A stretch of DNA of 64,000 nt. Source: Pseudomonadota bacterium (GTDB lineage Bacteria; Pseudomonadota; Alphaproteobacteria; Rhizobiales; Beijerinckiaceae). The translations under genes and the position numbers were made by a program. Below the pieces are notes generated by a model. The model did not search any database and was not told the origin of the DNA. It worked only from the letters and a program-made list of their open reading frames with translations. The stretch's first letter is position 1, and each line of letters opens with the position of its first letter. The DNA is taken from the NCBI GenBank assembly GCA_021813805.1, contig JAKAJL010000004.1, forward strand, positions 62,001-126,000, written 5' to 3'. Positions 62,126 to 64,000 of this stretch are shown here, piece after piece.

Positions 62126-63909
62126 ATGTCTTCTCCCAGATGCGCGGCGGCGTCGTCACGGCCGGCGAGTTCGCGGGCGCGGGCCAAGGCGGCGTCGAGG
62201 TCGAAATCGGGCTCGAAATCCTTGGTGATCAGGCGCCGCTCAAAAGCGGGCTTGAATTTCTGCATCATGTCGCCCAGCGCCAGCATCGCCGCCTGTCCGA
62301 GTCCGCAATGGCTGGAGGCGCGCAGGATGTCATGCAGGCGCTTCAGGTCCAGAAATTCATATTGCGCCCCGTGGCCTGCGGCGATCTTGTCGATCATGCC
62401 GGCGACCAGCGACGTTCCGACCCGGCAAGGCGTGCAGAAGCCGCAGGATTCATGCGCGAAGAAGTGGGCGAAATTGCGCGCCGCCTCGATCGGGTCGCGC
62501 CGGTTGGCGAAGACCATGAAGGCGCCGGCGGTGGGCTGGTCCTCGAAGGCGATGCGGCGGCCGAATTCCTCCGGGATCAGGCAGTTTCCCGCCGCGCCGC
62601 CGATCTGGACCGCGCCGACGTCCGGCGCGCCGCAATCTTCGAGAACCTGCGCGACGGTCACGCCGAAGGGATATTCGTAAAGGCCGGGACGTTCACAATC
62701 GCCGGAGACGGACAGGATTTTCGTGCCGGTCGATCGCGTCGTACCCCGCCGCGCATAGGCGTCGCCGCCGACGACCGCGATCGCGGCGGCGTTGCACAAG
62801 GTCTCGACATTGTTGACCACGGTGGGAAAGCCGAGATAGCCGTGGGTGACCGGGAACGGCGGGCGGATGCGCGGCCGGCCTGGCTTGCCCTCGAGTGATT
62901 CGATCAGCGCGGTTTCCTCGCCGCAGACATAGGCGCCGGCGCCCATATGGATTTCGATGTCGAAATCGAAATTTTTGGCGCCGGCGATATTTCGGCCGAG
63001 AAGAGACTCGCGGCGCATCTTCTGAAGCGTCGCTTCAAGCGGCGCGCGCAAATATGAATATTCGCCGCGCAGATATAAAAAACCTTTTTGCGCCCCGGTG
63101 ACCAGGCCGGCGAGGGCCATGCCCTCGAACAGGCTTTGAGAAAAACTCTGCAGCAGCACGCGATCCTTGAACGTGCCGGGCTCGCCCTCGTCGGCGTTGC
63201 AGACGACGAAACGCCGCTCGCCCGGCGCATCGCGGCAGGATCGCCATTTGAGGGCGGTCGGAAAGCCGGCGCCGCCGCGTCCGCGCAGGTTGGACTTTTT
63301 CAGTTCGTCGAGAAAACCTTGCGCGCCGAGGGCGAGGGCGGCGCGGATCGCCTCGCCGGGCCTTTCAGCCGCGCCGAGCAGCAGATCGGCCCGACGGATA
63401 TGGTCCTCGACGCGAAAGAATTCTTCCGGCCATTGATCGAGCGGTGTGCGGGCGCGGATCAGGCCGCAGATTTCGTCGATGCGCCACGCGGTAAGGCGGG
63501 TCGCCGGCAGATTGTTGACGAGCAGGGCCGGGCCCTGGTCGCACATGCCGGTGCAGGAAGTGAAATCGACGCTGACGAGGCCGTCGGCGGAGAGCTTTCC
63601 CCGCTCCAGCTTCAGCTTTTTCAGCATCAGCTCCATCAAGGCGACGGAGCCGGCCATGCGGTCGGTGATATTGTCGGAAAACAGGATCCGGTATTTTCCG
63701 CGCGGCGCGTCGTAAAGATGGGCGTAGAACCGGGTGAGGCTGTCGATGCGGGTCGGCGCGATCTCCAACGCCGAGGCGACAGCGGCCCGGACTTCCGGCG
63801 AAATCCAGCCGAAAATCTCCTGCGTGTCGCGCAGGATTTGCAATAACGCGGTCGGGTCACGGCGGTGACGCCCGAGAATGGGGTCGAGGGCGGACTCGAT
63901 CGCGATCAT
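62122..63909 (-). CDS. hoxF: NAD-reducing hydrogenase diaphorase subunit HoxF
   Basis: 595 residues from ATG 63909 (MIAIESALDPILGRH). The N-terminal NuoE-like domain (~1-170) has CTGMC at 119-123, but the first cysteine pair of NuoE is absent (Ser78/Asp83 in its place). The NuoF-like part has GRGGAGFPTALKW (FMN/NADH), NADEGEPGTFKDR, GAGAYVCGEETALIESLEG and the [4Fe-4S] ligands ESCGFCTPCRVG plus a later Cys. It oxidises or reduces NAD(H). The frame also opens further up to 63999. This is the first gene of the visible operon hoxF-U-Y-H-W. Confidence 0.93.
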   Translation of the reverse strand: MIAIESALDPILGRHRRDPTALLQILRDTQEIFGWISPEVRAAVASALEIAPTRIDSLTRFYAHLYDAPRGKYRILFSDNITDRMAGSVALMELMLKKLKLERGKLSADGLVSVDFTSCTGMCDQGPALLVNNLPATRLTAWRIDEICGLIRARTPLDQWPEEFFRVEDHIRRADLLLGAAERPGEAIRAALALGAQGFLDELKKSNLRGRGGAGFPTALKWRSCRDAPGERRFVVCNADEGEPGTFKDRVLLQSFSQSLFEGMALAGLVTGAQKGFLYLRGEYSYLRAPLEATLQKMRRESLLGRNIAGAKNFDFDIEIHMGAGAYVCGEETALIESLEGKPGRPRIRPPFPVTHGYLGFPTVVNNVETLCNAAAIAVVGGDAYARRGTTRSTGTKILSVSGDCERPGLYEYPFGVTVAQVLEDCGAPDVGAVQIGGAAGNCLIPEEFGRRIAFEDQPTAGAFMVFANRRDPIEAARNFAHFFAHESCGFCTPCRVGTSLVAGMIDKIAAGHGAQYEFLDLKRLHDILRASSHCGLGQAAMLALGDMMQKFKPAFERRLITKDFEPDFDLDAALARARELAGRDDAAAHLGEDI

Positions 63910-64000
63910 TCGTCCCGTCCATGGTTGGCGCGTCGGGGAAGCTTCGCCCGGATCGGGCCGTCGATCAAGTCTCGCGGAAAGTCTTGCGGAAGGCCGCACC

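Overview
The window is high-GC chromosomal DNA with tightly packed genes. Protein families and gene order point to an alphaproteobacterium, most probably of the order Hyphomicrobiales (Rhizobiales). The evidence includes FixL/FixJ-type sensors, MipZ, DUF3126 next to cysE, the blocks argS-SPOR-nagZ-scpA-scpB and tpiA-secG-pyrG-...-kdsA, and a SigF/NrsF pair. A Beijerinckiaceae or Methylocystaceae-like organism is plausible, but the genus cannot be named from the sequence alone. I saw no tRNA, rRNA, CRISPR array or intact insertion sequence. The only mobile-element trace is a decayed IS256-like fragment near 19.1-19.3 kb.

Layout. 1-5.2 kb: the end of a DUF2147 protein, a divergent FixJ/FixL two-component pair (the kinase keeps the haem-ligand His and distal Arg of FixL PAS domains), and an AsmA-like protein. 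5.3-18.6 kb: an exopolysaccharide locus with three GT4 glycosyltransferases, an acyltransferase, a Tat-exported beta-helix protein, an O-antigen ligase/polymerase, the initiating undecaprenyl-phosphate sugar transferase, an outer-membrane export lipoprotein and a Wzc-like co-polymerase whose kinase domain has lost its P-loop. 18.6-22.9 kb: glutathione peroxidase, IS remnant, a small CxxCH protein, MipZ, an FAD monooxygenase and a zinc-finger protein.

22.9-26.8 kb is the most interesting region. It is a compact bufferin (copper-handling RiPP) cluster: a DUF2282 precursor, an MNIO (DUF692) enzyme fused in one polypeptide to its usual partner DUF2063, and a DoxX protein. It is divergent from an ECF sigma factor (SigF type) and its membrane anti-sigma factor NrsF (DUF1109). 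Both promoters in the shared intergenic region carry a GTAAC -35 element, which suggests one metal-stress regulon.

26.8-34.6 kb: alpha/beta hydrolase, cysE, a tandem-duplicated DUF3126 protein, an AT-rich island, gamma carbonic anhydrase, PilZ and PAS proteins, a structured leader or small RNA with a strong intrinsic terminator before a rhomboid protease, a CBS protein and a patatin. 34.9-41 kb: argS, SPOR protein, nagZ, scpA, scpB. 41-42 kb: an AT-rich accessory insertion. 42-54 kb: DEAD-box helicase, trpE, ppiD, tpiA, secG, pyrG, a Rap1a-like secreted protein, a VOC-like protein, kdsA and a His-rich secreted peptide. 54-58.9 kb: rpe-purB-TSUP permease operon, an FAD amino-acid dehydrogenase and small secreted or unknown proteins. 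58.9-63.9 kb: a complete hoxFUYH operon with its maturation protease, encoding an NAD-reducing [NiFe] hydrogenase (group 3d type).
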